Shown one piece after another: positions 36,102 through 49,614 of a stretch of DNA of 64,000 nucleotides (the first letter of the stretch is position 1; every line of letters starts with the position of its first letter). Origin of the DNA: Gonatopus flavifemur. Taxonomy: Eukaryota; Arthropoda; Insecta; Hymenoptera; Dryinidae. Below the pieces are notes generated by a model. It was not told where the DNA came from. It was given only the letters and a program-made list of their open reading frames with translations, and did not search any database. Position numbers and translations under genes: made by a program. Location: NCBI GenBank assembly GCA_018340375.1, contig JAFFJZ010000008.1, forward strand, positions 3,410,001 through 3,474,000, read 5' to 3'.

Positions 36102-36770
36102 CCCAACCAGGAATTCACAACAGGCGCAGTACTGCACCAGTACTAGCCAAGACTGGCAAGGTACTGGCATTTGTCTGAATTAATAACGCTTTCCACTACT
36201 GGGGATTGAGTACTGATGCCATTATTCGCAATCAGTGCAGGGCCAGTATGGGGTTAGTACCTGGCCGGTATTAAGTTCTCAGTACTGGCAGAGATGAGTT
36301 GAAGAGATTGCTAACGAGATATGAAAACCATAGTCCAGTTTCTGATTGCCAGTATCACGTATTCCGTTTATCTCTTCACGCTGGTTGGCTTGGAAGAAAA
36401 ATTCAACCAATCATATATTTTTCTTCAAAAGAAAAAAACGTGATACGGACTATGATTTTAAAATTGCATTAGCAATATCTGCTATTCATCTCTGGTACTG
36501 GTTCATCAGTACAGGCATATTACTGTATTTTTATGTTTCCAGTACTGATCCCGTACGTGCCATTATTCGCAATCAGTGCAGGGCCAGTACTGGGTTAGTA
36601 CCTGACCGGTATTGAGTTCTCAGTACTGGTTCATCAGTACAGGCACATTACTGTATTTTTATGTATCCAGTCCTGATCCCGTACGTGTTGACCAAGTGTT
36701 GGAGACCCAATACTGGCACTGTACTGCACCTTTTGTCAACATTGGCATATTACGGATTTTTCTGATTGGG
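36102..36770 (+). mobile_element. CAGTACTGG element, copy C, duplicated and interrupted
   Basis: Ends cccaaccaggaattcac and tctgattggg, with AT on both sides. It is 669 bases long because it holds a 128-base tandem duplication (36219-36559 without its insertion, and 36560-36687) and a nested 206-base element plus 7-base duplication. Removing both leaves 328 bases, the length of copy B. Confidence 0.9.
36289..36494. mobile_element. hAT-like MITE nested in copy C
   Basis: 206 bases. Left cagagatgagttgaagag and inward-read right cagagatgaatagcagat give hAT-style CAGAGATG termini. Arms continue through attgctaa and accatagtcc/atcatagtcc. The direct repeat gtactgg flanks it (36282-36288 and 36495-36501). 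The second duplication unit keeps the uninterrupted agtactggttcatc, which confirms the empty site. The repeat reads as 7 bp, against the usual 8 for hAT. Confidence 0.88.
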
Positions 36771-36773
36771 ATG

Positions 36774-37210
36774 GGGTGATTCGGATCACGATTTGGATTA
36801 TGAGTTTCTCTTTTTTAGTTGTATGAGACTTAGGGCAACAATTGTGCATCAACAGACCAGTACTGGTATGTTTTTCTCTGAAAAATCCGTACATCCACCC
36901 AACGAAGACTGGATTCAGGGCAGTGGATGTGCGTAGAATAAAATTCCTTCGTTCCATTTTTATTGATGATCCTCTCACCCCCCCCCCCCCCTCCCCACCG
37001 AATTTGGGGTGAATCGGATATTTGTCATTTTATGTTTATTTCGTTGTAAAACAACGAACTGTGTATTTGAATATTCTTTTTTTGCATAGATCTCAAGTCG
37101 AAGATGTATAGAATTAGAATTTATCCACAGACCCACTGGAAAAACTCTCCTTCTGATCATTTTTATTCATTGAAAAAAAAGTGATCCGATTCGCCTCGGT
37201 CTACCCTATG
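36774..37210. mobile_element. Possible element with GGTGAATCGGATCAC motifs
   Basis: ggtgattcggatcacgatt lies at 36776, ggggtgaatcggatat at about 37008, and, on the minus strand, ggcgaatcggatcactttt near 37190. The outer two could be terminal inverted repeats. A C-run (about 36978-36992) lies inside. A fragment ccagtactggtatg at about 36858 belongs to the CAGTACTGG family. Boundaries are uncertain. Confidence 0.4.
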
Positions 37211-39979
37211 AAATTTTTTGCCCCGTACAAGCATTCCTATAAAAGAATCAAAAATTTATTTTGAAATTACATTCTAATGCGAGTACGTTGCTTTAGAGTT
37301 TGTTTTCATAAACGAATCTTGAGTAATGAACTGAACGATTGAGCCGCTTTTTTATTCGTCTTTTCTGTTGGTAATCAGTTGAATTATGAAAAATCTGGAT
37401 ATATCAATCGAATGTTTAACCACTAGGGTCAAATGTATCGAACGTATCAACTATTTAGGCTCACATAAGATCTATCACTTGCTTGGATGGGAAATAGTAT
37501 TATATACTCAAAAAAGTTTCTATTAGGAATCCGAACAACTCATGGTGCCTCGTACGCATACTTTGGGAATCCTATAAAACAATATTGATTACAATAAAAT
37601 CTATTCTTATTTCACAGGATACAAAATGCAATCTGATTAAAATAAGTACAACATAACATTTCCTCATGCATGTATCAAGAATTTCTCATGAATACTCTTG
37701 GTTACAAATATATTCATTATGAATTTATCGCGAGAACACCATTGTACATTCTACAGCTTGTACTATCTTGGGAGTGCAATTTCAATTGTAAATATTCAAC
37801 AAAATATTTTAACCAAGTTTGAACCCCTTTCATTATCGTGCTTCAAATTCTAAGATAATCTCAAGTATAAGTGTTCGGGCTTGGAATATCATCTGAGTAC
37901 ACGTGGATTGGATTGAGTATGAAACCTTTGGAATACAAAGTGAGAAGTAAGTATCATCTGAAAGCAGCAAAGATATATAGAAATAATCCAATTTCATAGA
38001 ATATGATGTGAATTGAAAGTATATCTAATGAAGTTACACATTGAAAATATAGAAACTCATTGAGCAGTATTTGATCAGAATTGTTGGTTAAGAGATGTCG
38101 ATTGATAAAAGTTCTTCATGAAAGATTAATTTCCCATTTTTTTAATGAAATTCGTGTCTTAGAATGACTCAGATACTTCTGACTCATGACGGGAGTGTCA
38201 TATCAATCTTTGGCTCAAATTCAAATTCACACTGATGGAAAAATATACATTAAATTATATTAAAGTCATACAAATTAGTACGCTATGCTTATTTATTCAG
38301 TGTTTTTCATATTCTTGTTTGTATTCATTTGTGCGTTTGAAATCTAGCTAGTTATTTCATTGAATATTATATTGAATTATTCTCCTCTTGGCTGACAGGG
38401 AGAAAGAGAATTGAAGGGACAGAATTAGAGGAGGAGTTGGTGAGAGTGAGAAACAAAGAGAAGGGGAGAGTCATATTCCGCTTTTCTCATTGTTTTAAAT
38501 CCTTCCTCTTTTCCGCTCTTTTGTTTTCTCTTTGCCTGTAATTCCTTGTGTGCAGTTTTTCACTACAGGCTTTTTCTCAGTTGTTCTCTTTTTTGTTTTT
38601 CTCATCTTATATTAAATTATATTCAAGTGATTCCGTCTCATTTATTTTCCATGTTTTTTCAAAGTAAATTTAATTGCTATTCCATAGCAAGTTATCGAAA
38701 TGAATTGTCAAATCCTGTAATGTATGGACTTTGAGAATTTTCCAGCCCCCTCCAGCAAGTTTGAAATAAGGCACGTGAATGAAAAAACAAAATTGCCGGT
38801 GACAGTGGAATTTAATTTGGCTATGTACCTTTTTTGACAGAGCGGATTTTTACTTGTTACAGTGATGTTGTCACCCATGACACTAATTTTTCAGCTTCTA
38901 TAATAGAAATATGTCATCTGACGTATAACACTTGGGAAGATTCACGGTGTTAACATCGAGAAAATCAGATACGTGTTCATTTTACTCTTCAAGTTTTTAT
39001 AAAATTTTTCATTTTCCAGTCATAAAGTTGAATTTTCCAGAAAAATTGAATGATTCAGTACATTGACGTGGATTCTTCTAATTTTGATATGACATTCTGA
39101 TATGTGTGAGATGTATTCTGCTTTCTGATTTGATGAAATCAAGTGATCCACAGAGAAACAAACATGAAAATACCGAAACACTGATATTCATTCTAGAATG
39201 ACACCACTCCTTTTCCAGGAGACATGTATAAATGCGTTCATTTTGCGAGTGACGTGTGTAACAATGACATGCATATTGATGATCACAGGCACTTTGATGG
39301 TTCAATAACGAACCAATGATGCCATTCAGAGCATGTTAACAGTACGTGAAAATGCCCCGGGCTATGCATAATGTGCAGAATTATAACATGTTTATGATCC
39401 CATAGAGGTGAAGAAGTTATATCTCCACAGCTAACAATGCTTATGAAACAATCCACATAACAGAAAACAATTGTTGCTACTTTTCCTACTTTGATTGCAG
39501 GATAAGTGTATTATAATAATATGGAATAATTTAGAATGTTCACAAAGAAAAACAATTAGCTGAAGCAGCAGATCAGGTTCAGGTCAGAAAATGATATTGT
39601 CAATAAAAAATGTCGAGAGGAGACAAGAGAGAGCCTATAAAATAGATATTTGACGTACATATAGCATTTGTTTCTCCATCAAAGGGACAGCAACTTAATT
39701 GCTGCGATTGCAAGTTATTTATCTCATAATGCAACCCTAGTTCGCTGTCACAGTGAATTTTCTTCTTCGTGTACGAAGAAGGAATTGTACATAATTGATC
39801 ACCATTCATTCAAGCTTTCGTGGAGTTTCTAAAAGTTAAACGATGACATTACATCTCAAGAAGTGTTTTTATGTAAGTTTATTGTTTCTATGGACACATG
39901 AACAGTTCATTCCAAGCTACCCGACGTCGAATGCTAAGTATTACAATTTTGCAATATCCGTCACCAATTTGCTATCCTT
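37211..39979. other. Element-free stretch, no gene recognised
   Basis: No MITE termini, tandem array or family signature. A purine-rich then pyrimidine-rich block lies at about 38395-38600. The longest frames are under 80 codons. Confidence 0.4.
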
Positions 39980-40235
39980 CACGGAGAAAAAAGACCTTCT
40001 AGATATCACTACATTTTGTACCAAAGTGGCAGTATAAGTGACATAGTATAATTTTGACAACACAGTGTAGGGAAAATCAATGCTTAATGATTTGGAAAAT
40101 CGTTCAATTTGGTGCAACTTTACATCATAATGCTTGAATTTTTACTACAATGTGTTGTAAAAATTATACCATGTCACTTATGCTGCTACTTTAGTACAAA
40201 ACGTAGTAATATTTGAAATCAACTTCCTTTCCGTG
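39980..40235. mobile_element. Foldback MITE with CACGGA ends and TT duplication (family of 58715)
   Basis: Arms pair over about 90 bases: acattttgtaccaaagtggc against acgttttgtactaaagtagc, then ataagtgacat.gtataattttgacaacaca against its near copy. TT on both sides gives a clean 2-bp duplication. The same family occurs at 58715-58972 in the same orientation. Confidence 0.92.
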
Positions 40236-41720
40236 TTCCTGATAATCGTTATCATGCATTCATCTCCTTGAACGGTTGATATGATAATAAGGAGAAAAGA
40301 AAATTAATTCTTACAACAGAAAAGAACAATTACCAATATAATGTGATATCCTGGGAGACAGTCATATCATCTTCCCATCCAATCATTGTTATGATCCCAT
40401 TTGCTCAATGATGGCATGATTAAAGGAAGGATGATGGATCAACATTGAACATTAACGTGTAATAGATTGAAGCATGCGAGAGTTTCTGCTGAACGTAGGT
40501 ACACATATTATCGTGCGGAATTTGCCGAATTATTCTGTCATAAGGCTAACATTCCTTTGATACCGTGCATCAGATACCTACATATTAATACAACAACGTG
40601 AGCGCAATCAACGTACATTGGCGTAATATACGCGTAATGCGATCATAAGAGTTCTGTGTTACCTCGAAGCAAGAGTTCGTTCGAGATGCGGTCGATATCT
40701 CTTACCTATAGTCTGAATATGAACGAAAAGACAACTTCATCTCATCATATGTCAAGATATAACGTGTTATGCAGAGGATCTTTATTTGTTATTTTGGAAA
40801 AAGTGTGGGATAGAGTTTCTCTCGACAAGAATGAAATATCGACAAACTGATAAGTAGTTATCCTCGTTACTTTTCTCCAAATCATTTTATCTCTCAACTT
40901 AGCGTTTATCCGTTTATCGAAGAACTGATACTCTTCACGTAATATGCGATCAGAGTTAAATGCTCAGATCAGAGCAGGTTCGAAACGGAAAGTTTGGTAG
41001 TTCTAAGTACGTTAAAAGTGAGAACAACGGTCTTATTGGTAATGGAAGGGGTTTATGGATAACCATGCAATTTGATCGATAATTTCTCCTTCTGGAGTAA
41101 ACTCTGGAGCTACCACGAGGTTGTGCCCTTCAGCCAATACTCCTTGCCAAGATGAAGACGGAGACAGAATTTCGACTGTATGGAAGGAGTTGAGAAAAAG
41201 AGAAGTTTTATAGAGTTCCGAGAACTTTCCCGCTTGTCTCTAGGTGCTTTGGTGGATGAACTCATTCCAAGCGGGTGAACGTCAGATTATCGACTTTTTC
41301 CCAAAAGCTTGAACGGGGCCACAAGAGCAAAGAGAAATGTAATCCAAGAAATTGTGTGAATGCCGGTTTCCATTGTCGTTCTTTCTTCTATATTTATACA
41401 TAATTTTTCAAGTGATATTCTTAATCAAGATCAAAGGTGCAGAGTTCGTTACGTTACATTGATTGAAAATCAACGAAATAAGTATCAAAAATGTGTCTAG
41501 ATAGATTATGATATTTGGAACAAACAATATTGAAACAATGAAGGATTCGTTCAAATAAACGATTCAAATTTCCACAAAATGATTTCGTGAGAGGATAACT
41601 TCAGTACGAATGGAATAGTTAATGGTACGCCATTTTTTTCACTATGTTGATGATTTATTGTTTAGGCAAACAAGTGGGTTTGATTCAACACACGTGTAAC
41701 GAACACAATATTTCGCTTGT
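40236..41720. other. No element; mixed-composition stretch
   Basis: GATA-like motifs near 40247-40290 and a more GC-balanced block at about 41090-41340. I cannot define an exon in it. Confidence 0.35.
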
Positions 41721-42146
41721 CCCAAATAAACTTGCTCTGAATTGAAAGGATATTGTTTCGATGAAAACTGGAGTTTTCAAATTCCTCCCAAAGTTGAACA
41801 ATATTCTATCGATTCTTCCTGTGTAACTGCAGTTCTATCTCAATACATATACATTCCGCTCTTCAAGATATCTTTCCGAAAAGTCTAAAATATCTGATGC
41901 AACACTTTCAGATATATTTTAGATCTCTCAACCTCTCCTCACATCTGAAGATATCTATAGGATAAATAGAAGATATCTCCTTAGATATCTTGAGAGACAT
42001 TTTCAAAAAGGTCTTAAAGTTATCTTATAGTTATCTTTTAGATTTTGCAAGAAGGATTCATGGAATCTATAAGATATCTGAAAGTATTGCATCAGACATC
42101 TCAGACTCTTTTTGAAGACATCTTAAGAAACGTAATGTTTATTGGG
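41721..42146. mobile_element. Element with CCCAAATAAAC/CCCAATAAACATTAC ends and AGATATCT-rich arms
   Basis: The arms contain ctgatgcaacactttcagatat (about 41895-41917) and, from the right, ctgatgcaatactttcagatat, plus many agatatct repeats between. The right terminus, read inward, is cccaataaacattacg; cccaaataaacttg at 41721 is the best left partner. The inner arms are certain; the left boundary is tentative. Confidence 0.65.
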
Positions 42147-42762
42147 ATGGATCGTCTCAAACTTTTTTGAATGATCAACTGAGTAAGAAGAGTTTGGTAA
42201 AAAATGTTCTTGAAATTTGAATTCTTTATACAAACGAATCTAATGAATCACTGGTGTTTATTTTCTCGAGTGAACTCCTCAGTATCGGAAACATCATTTA
42301 AAGAATGTGGTACAAGATTTTGGGTTGTCAACATCCAAGTAATTTGTTATTCGATTGACATTTCGTTTCAATAAACGATCCAAAGTTCCACAACGTGGTC
42401 GAAACTGCATTAAAATGGATACATTTCGGCTGAGTTGTTGCATAGACAAGTTCAAATCTCTTTGAACAAGAGTGGAATAAGCAGAGCAATATTTCATGTA
42501 CGGTATATATAAGCAAGAGATATATTAACAGCAACTGGAAACGATAATTACTCTGATTTATTACTACCCAAGTTGCTGGTAAGTGTTGCAGGATTTATTC
42601 CCTATCGTTGAACGATTGCGTGATATTGAGTTATGAATTGTTGATGAATCACGTACCATCACGATTTCTTCAATCTTATTATCCAATGAACATGCATTCT
42701 TCACGTCTTGAAAACATTCGAAAGGTTTCTCAATAAAAATATCTTCAAGTTATTTTTTTAAA
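42147..42762. other. No feature seen
   Basis: AT-rich, with overlapping chance frames on the minus strand. Confidence 0.35.
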
Positions 42763-42929
42763 CACACAAGGAGGAAAAGGGTAGTTGAAACAACTAATTA
42801 AACGGATGCACATGCGCTGACATGTTAACTATTTATTCCAACTGACTAATTGGTTGGAATAATTATTCAACTTGTAAGCATATATGAACCCATTCAATGT
42901 GTTGTTTTAACTGCCCTTTTGTCCGTGTA
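42763..42929. mobile_element. Probable MITE with GTAGTTGAAACAAC arms
   Basis: Left acacaaggaggaaaagggtag and inward-read right acacggacaaaagggcagt, followed by ttgaaacaac/ttaaaacaac. A central ccaactgactaattggttgg palindrome. The ends are worn and the exact termini uncertain. Confidence 0.65.
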
Positions 42930-45900
42930 TTTTCAAATTTCATGAACCGTTTTCAAAATGTCTTGAATAAAAAATTTGTTTCGTGAAACGTCTTTTAGCC
43001 TTGCAAAAGATATTTTTACAAAAGATTCGGGAGATGTGTCCACGCATTGAAGACATTCTTGAAATATCTTGACCAATAGTCCATTAACTCCCAAATGTCG
43101 TCAGTTCTCAATGAATTCTCATCAAGTGTTTTTCCATATTATCTGTACCAGAAAAAATTTCTGGAACATGGTATCCGATGTAGAATGTCATGCTTTTTCA
43201 GAATATCACCCCAGAATTTGGCTAAAATCATTGCCCAAACAATTTTAGACCTAAGATTTTCATGTGAAACCGGTAATGTACACATTCTTTTCTGAATAAA
43301 AAAGTGTTTTCAAGACCTAAACTTTGAGATATGCTGAGTCCGGAAGAATAAATTGAACACGGTGCTTCCCAAAATAGCGTCCAAAATGAAAATATTTTGC
43401 GAATTCTAAGTCAAATAATGTTTTACTCCGCATTTTATCTCACATCACTGGTTTGATATTATTATTGAGAAATTATCAGAAACAAGATGGGAAAAACGAC
43501 AGATGAGCCACGTATTACCGTCAAAACGGTACAGTACATTGTCGAGCGTGACTCTTTTGAGTTATCGAGTTCCATTGCCGAAAGTTAGGCCTTGTTCATC
43601 GCTGCAATTAGGAATACGTTCCCCCATACATGAGAAGATGCGAGAACAGGATTTCGCACTTCATCGTTCCTCCTGTGATCCTGGCATCACACGAACTGAA
43701 ATTCATTCCGATGAAATAACTTTAAACCAACCTCATTTACAATTTTGTTCAGAGCGATATATAAGAAAACTATAGAAGATCTATACATTGGTTCAATTCT
43801 CATTCCACCGAAACATATTCCAGAAGGGAGAGGATCTTCCTCGTATTTCCTCCCCCACCATCTCTCTCTCTCTCTCTCTCTCTCTGTTAAGGCAGAATTA
43901 ACATTATATTCCCAATGATCCTTCGTTTCAATTCCAATTCCATTTCCCCATTTGTAGAAGTACTAATATTTCTTGGAAAAGCATCATCCATCATAGACAA
44001 AAAATTTTTGCCGCGAACTGAGCGTCGATTATTAAAAGGAGATAAAATGGAAAAATTTTCTCTCTGTATCAAAGCTCTCAGTCTCCGCCACTCAATGGGC
44101 TTTAAGAGCAGAAAAACTCTCGATAAAAGCTGCTTCGGCAAGTAGACACACCATGAAGAATCATCGATGTCGGTCGTGGCCGTCTTGGATCCTATGATGC
44201 AATTGAGCTTGATGGGCACACGAAGCTACTTCCGGTCTTTAACGAGACTGGATGTTCATTATATGACATCGATGGACTTTTCACTCTAAGGTTCTATACT
44301 GATGTGCTAGTGCTTTGAGTGCAATGAGAAAAAGATGAGGTTGACTTTATCATGAAAAAAGAGGGAATGTTGCGGAAATGTGACGAAAATTCAACCACGT
44401 TATTCCAAGCGGAGCAGGCTACGTGAAATCCGTATGGATCTGAACGTGCATTATTCTGAGATTATGGGATTTTATACTTCTTGTTGTCGAGTTTGAATTT
44501 ACCTTGAATATTAAATTCGCGAATATCATGAAATTATTTCATACGTAAAGGAACGATGAAAGACTCAAAGGTTTTGTGAACTGAAATTAAAATGAGTTGA
44601 AATTGAATCCTTTCTATTAACAAAAATAGACTGGATAAGGCTGCAACTCGCAGATGTAATGAAAATACGGAACTATGTTTCTTTTGCTTGGAATTCTATG
44701 GAGAAACTTAACGGACTAATCATATTCACAATTCATATGTTACAACTTGAAGTTCGAAAATTATCATCCCTTATTTCGCTCTCTGCAATAGGAACAATCA
44801 AATTTTCACAATTTTACAGTGGAAATCCACTGTTTCAGACAGTAGCAGACATATCCTGGTAAGCGAGTTATGAATTCTCATGCATTTTTATAGGAATTTC
44901 ATTAAATTTTGCATCAAATTCCATGAATTCATGATTGAACTAGATCGCAATTGGGAATTTCAAAATTTTCGCATTACATATTGAAAATTTCACACTATTT
45001 TTTGAAGCGCAGAGTACCTCGTCATTCAGAACGGGAAATAAGAGGAGCACGAAAACCCACAGAATAGCTGGAAGGTTGCATCTCGCGTTTGAAATTTAAA
45101 ACAAAATTTGAAAGCTACTAGTGAGAGTTCAACTCTGGATGTTTCCGATATTTACGCGAATTTCAGAAATCGTGCAAATCTGAATACTTGTGTCCTTTTC
45201 TTTTCTATTGATTTTGCAAACTTTGTACAAATGCCGAAAACATTCTGTATTGCAATTATCACCTGAATCTGAAAAGTTCATCAAAACAAACATCACATAC
45301 TGTTTACATTTGTACTCTCAGTTCTTTCCACTAATTCGCATTTACAGAGTAAAAGTGACATTAGGGCGTTTTGTAAGTTAGCGCATGGATAATATTAATT
45401 ATCATCAATTGTGAAATTGACCCTCAAAAGTTGTCTCGTCCCTCGGATAACCGAGGTGTGGTTCTAGTCAAGGGGACCACATGTCACAGATCACACTGGT
45501 CAACAAGCATTTTGGTGCCTGAAGTTTGTGAACTGATTCGAAGTACTTTTAGAGCATTGAATATGAAAGAAACATCAGATTTGTTTTGGCACTGCTTTTG
45601 CGTATTGAAGTAAAGCCGGACCTATCAAGAAGAGAGGAGCTGCCTTTGGTTGGTTTCAAATTCATATCACGAGAAAGGCGAGTCCCCAGAAAGGTGCTAC
45701 GTCGCTGCCGCGTATTGAGCTGCACGTTCATGGTTCCTTTCTTTTCCTGTGGAAATCGTTAATGGCCTTTCGTGCCTCTTTTGTTTGCTTTTGAATCGCC
45801 GACGTAAGTTAGATTTAGAATCAGGTGAATAAATTCCTCAATTACATAAGATCTTACAACTAGGCCAATATATTATAAAAACGAGTGATAATTTCAGTTC

Positions 45901-46458
45901 AATGTTGTAACATTCATATTACATGAATTCAATTTACTATTCCATATTTCTATCTCATTGCTCCCAACACTTCAATCACTTCACCGACAATCACGTAATA
46001 CACGACAAGAAGTTCGAGATGTACTTTGATAAAGTTGATATATTCGTATTCTTATCGTTCCTGAGATACAAAATATACTTCCTCCTCACTCAAACATTTT
46101 CCACTCAAATTATTTTGATTATAAATTAAATTCACTTGTCGCTTGATGAATATCCGAATTGGATATTCTTGAGGATTATTATTAATAGATTCTCGGATAA
46201 TTATGGTGGTATTAATTTTGGAATTAGGATTACGGACCTTCGGAATCTTAGCGTCGTAAACTGATCTTCTTGCATGAGCTTATTAGCAGACTAATGGATA
46301 GTCCAGATTCGTTGTTCTCAACGGAGTCTGATGCACCTGGGATGAACGATAATAGATGAACACATAAATTCTAACATATGTGGAATACTTCTTCTGATAC
46401 TGGGTTGAATTATTAATTTATAATTGGATCTGGCGTTTTTCAGACTCATTTTGCGTTA
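42930..46458. other. Element-poor stretch with no recognised gene
   Basis: Contains the microsatellite at 43861, and several frames of 60-110 codons at 43.5-44.2 and 45.4-45.7 kb whose composition is less AT-rich. None shows a family motif. The minus-strand frame at 43887-44219 (110 codons) is the longest; I do not call it a gene. Confidence 0.35.
43861..43885. repeat. (TC)12 microsatellite
   Basis: Twenty-five bases of perfect TC repeat. Confidence 0.95.
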
Positions 46459-46650
46459 CACTGAGAGAAATAATCACTAATACCAAGAAAATATATTTTT
46501 GAATATTTTTAAGAATATATATTCTTGAATGCAGCTAATATGGTGTGGAGCCAAGAGAAATTTTCTTGAATCAAGAAAATATTTTTGGAGAAATGAATTT
46601 CTTGGAACGAAAAAATATATTGTTGATGATGGTAATTATTTTTCTCTGTG
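46459..46650. mobile_element. MITE with CACTGAGAGAAATAAT ends, TA duplication
   Basis: Left cactgagagaaataatcac and inward-read right cacagagaaaaataattac. The arms share accaagaaaatat against ccaagaaatt and aatatattttt. TA on both sides. Non-coding. Confidence 0.85.
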
Positions 46651-47449
46651 TACCATTTGTTTTGCTGATTTTTGACGGTGATTAGTATAATGTTGGGACG
46701 AAAAGAGAAAATTTTAATATAAATTTTATTTACAATACATACCCTCATTCAAGTTTATGGAACCAACGAAACCGGAAAAGTTATTAGAGCTTTGGATAGA
46801 GTCGACTATGAATCGAACTTCGATGTTCCATCAATAATTTAATCCGGAAAATTAATTAGCGATTTCCATGTGAATATAATACCTTTCGTGAATTGTATGA
46901 AATGATCCGATCACTCGGTCCAACCAGAGGTTGAAAAAGAAAGAAGAAATATATAGAGGAAGGAAGAATGAATTTTCAGTCAACATGGTGCGGGTTCATC
47001 ATAAAAATCATTCAGACTTCTGAAAATCACATATGATGAATAATTCATTTTTGCCTCTTCTATACAAGTCAAAAGAAACCTTTGTGATTATTTCCGAAAT
47101 TAAAAAAATTTTCGACCTTCCAAGTGAAAATTTCCAACATTAATAACTTCCTTTGAATTCGAGAACAATTTTCGGTTCCGTGTTTATCGATCTTTTAACA
47201 GATTATAATCATATGATTGCAATGGAATTTACATTTCGCGTCAATAATGTTCCCTTAATGAACTCATATGAATTCAATTAACTTTTAACTTCAGGAACAG
47301 TGACATTTCACTGATTTGAAGTTGGAGAGTTGCCTCGAGTATAAATAATCACTAGGCTTGATCTTTGCTGCAACCGTAAATCTTAGTCGACTGTTTTGCC
47401 AATGTTGATTTCATATTGAGAAAAAACGATTTGGCGCTATCCAAATGTT

Positions 47450-47665
47450 CACTGAGAGAAGTGAAATCCAATGATTAACATGTACAAATAGTAATTGGAG
47501 GACAGCTTGGCGATTTTGGTTTCGGATACCATGGAAAATCGCAGCAATGTTCATGCACATGGGAATGGTTACCATGTACATGAAGATGGATACCAAATAA
47601 CGTAGTCGTCATCATCAACTCAGAGACTTTCGCATGGTTATGGTTATAGTTCACCTTTCTCAGTG
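47450..47665. mobile_element. MITE with CACTGAGA ends and TT duplication
   Basis: Left cactgagagaagtgaaat and inward-read right cactgagaaaggtgaact, with TT directly outside both ends. The body contains repeated accatg/catgg blocks. The non-TA duplication is important for classifying the family. Confidence 0.85.
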
Positions 47666-49614
47666 TTGAAAATTGCTTAATCTTCGGCTACATTCAGCCA
47701 TCCCAGAACCAATGATCAATTTTCATTTAGTATTATATCATAGATTACTTTTACTGTCAATCCATGGATTCAGCTTCATTTATTCGTGTAATTCGAAGTT
47801 ACTGCTCTTTCGTATCATTCCGTATTTACGAAAGAGTTATCATTTCTCATGAGAAGCAAACAACACTGCGTTTCTATATTCTGTTCTCTCCACTATCTAT
47901 CTCGAAGGAGGAGGTATGGTTCCTTTCTCCCTCTTGGATCCAGACTAATCCCTTGCTAATGTCTTTATTCCCTCCTCCTCACCCATCCACACATAATCCT
48001 GGTTAATGCTTTTGAAAGACGAGTGGTTAAAATTATTGTGTGATAATCCCTTCATTGAGGTACTCTCATTCTTTTTTGATACGGTATCAATGTTGTTTTA
48101 GAGATCTTGTGAGATATTCTCAACAAAAATCCATGACACCATTGAATACATAATTTATCCGAAATTATTAAAGAAGAAGATGGGTTATTTTCAATTCTTC
48201 ATAAAACACGTTTGTACATAGTCAACAGGAAATTTATATGGAATCAGGACATTACATTGTATTGGAAAAATTGTATTCCTACCAACCGATATTTTTGATG
48301 CAGTGAAGAATAAAACCGTTGAAATAAAACATTCGGAATCATACTTTTTATGAGTTTATACTGTAAGGTCTTCGGATATCGGATACACCGTAAACGAAAG
48401 CATAGAATCCATATATAAAAGAGTATTGATTATCCATACTGCTCGGGATTATACCTTGGTCGGAAGATCAATTTTTCGGGGAGTAGATTACCGTGAGAGA
48501 AGCACGTATTCTCTCAAAGCGCATGATTCTCATCGAATTCAGGAGAAAAACCATTGTTATTTTGATGCTTCAATCGCGGAATTGAAAACAACAGATATAA
48601 AGAGTGAAATCAATTCATGTATAAATGTCCGTAGTTTTTGGAATATTTTTATAATTTTGGTAAATGTTTCAAGAAACCATGACTGTAAAACCTATGACGC
48701 ATTTCATCGAACTCATATATGTTCATGTGAATTCAGAGGATTCAAAATCCTTCCGCTTCTGCTCGTAGTTTAACCAGTACCTGAATATGAGTCCCAATGG
48801 TGTACTTCGACTGTTTCCAGAGAAAATAACAAACGATCGACTATTTTGAATGTACTCTGAATCAAAGTAATGGAGCGGATTAGTTTTCTTACAGTTATCG
48901 ATTAATTCAATTCCTTATCGTTCCCCACGAATTCAAATCTTTCTTCATTGAAAAAATTTTCGAAACACGCTAAAGGAAGAAAAATACATGTTAATTACCA
49001 TAGTAAGAAGATCCTGACATCAAAGAATAAGAATAGACAGATGACAATGTTGTTTCTCGATCAAATTTTGAGAAATAAATTCGCTGAGGGAATGAAGTAT
49101 GAAGGGACTACCGTAGAATGTTTTATAAAATACATCGAATCAACATCGGATACAATTTTGGTTTCGATGTTACACTTGAGACAAATTTATCATAGTGAAC
49201 AAAGTCGTTCATATCGTTTTTTCTTTTTTGAATAGATATAAATTGAGTAGAAATTTATCAGTGGTGGAGGACTGACTCAAGACGGATGAACATTGGCAAA
49301 ACCTTGGAAGAAAGCTTGACCAAGGCCTGGAATGATATAACATCGTTCCAACTAAGATAAACAACTGAGTTTACTATCTTTCTTTTCGTTCATACAAAAG
49401 TGCAAGTTGATAAAGGATGGAGGGAGCGTTCCCCATTCTATCCTTCCCTAACCTGCACGTCTGAATGGACGGAGAAAGAGAGAGAGATAGAAATGGAGTA
49501 GTTGTTTGTTGCGCCAGTGGTTCCAGCAATCAACAAGCCTCAATTTTGATAACGTTTGCTGATACAAAACATTTGGTTTAAAACTGATGTTGGTTCAACC
49601 CTAGATCAATGCTG
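47666..49614. other. No gene recognised
   Basis: A 115-codon plus-strand frame at 48426-48773 and a 95-codon one at 48948-49235 are the longest, but both lack an ATG at the start (TTG) and show no motif. I see no element termini. Confidence 0.35.

Noticed and set aside
40975..41000. tRNA-like ggttcgaa box
   Set aside because: No matching acceptor stem, D-arm or anticodon arm at the expected distances.
43887..44219. 110-codon minus-strand frame near a TC microsatellite
   Set aside because: No family motif; an overlapping open frame on the other strand suggests a chance lack of stops. Not enough to call an exon.
48426..48773. Longest single open frame (115 codons, plus strand)
   Set aside because: Starts only with a TTG, has no recognisable domain, and its composition matches surrounding AT-rich DNA.
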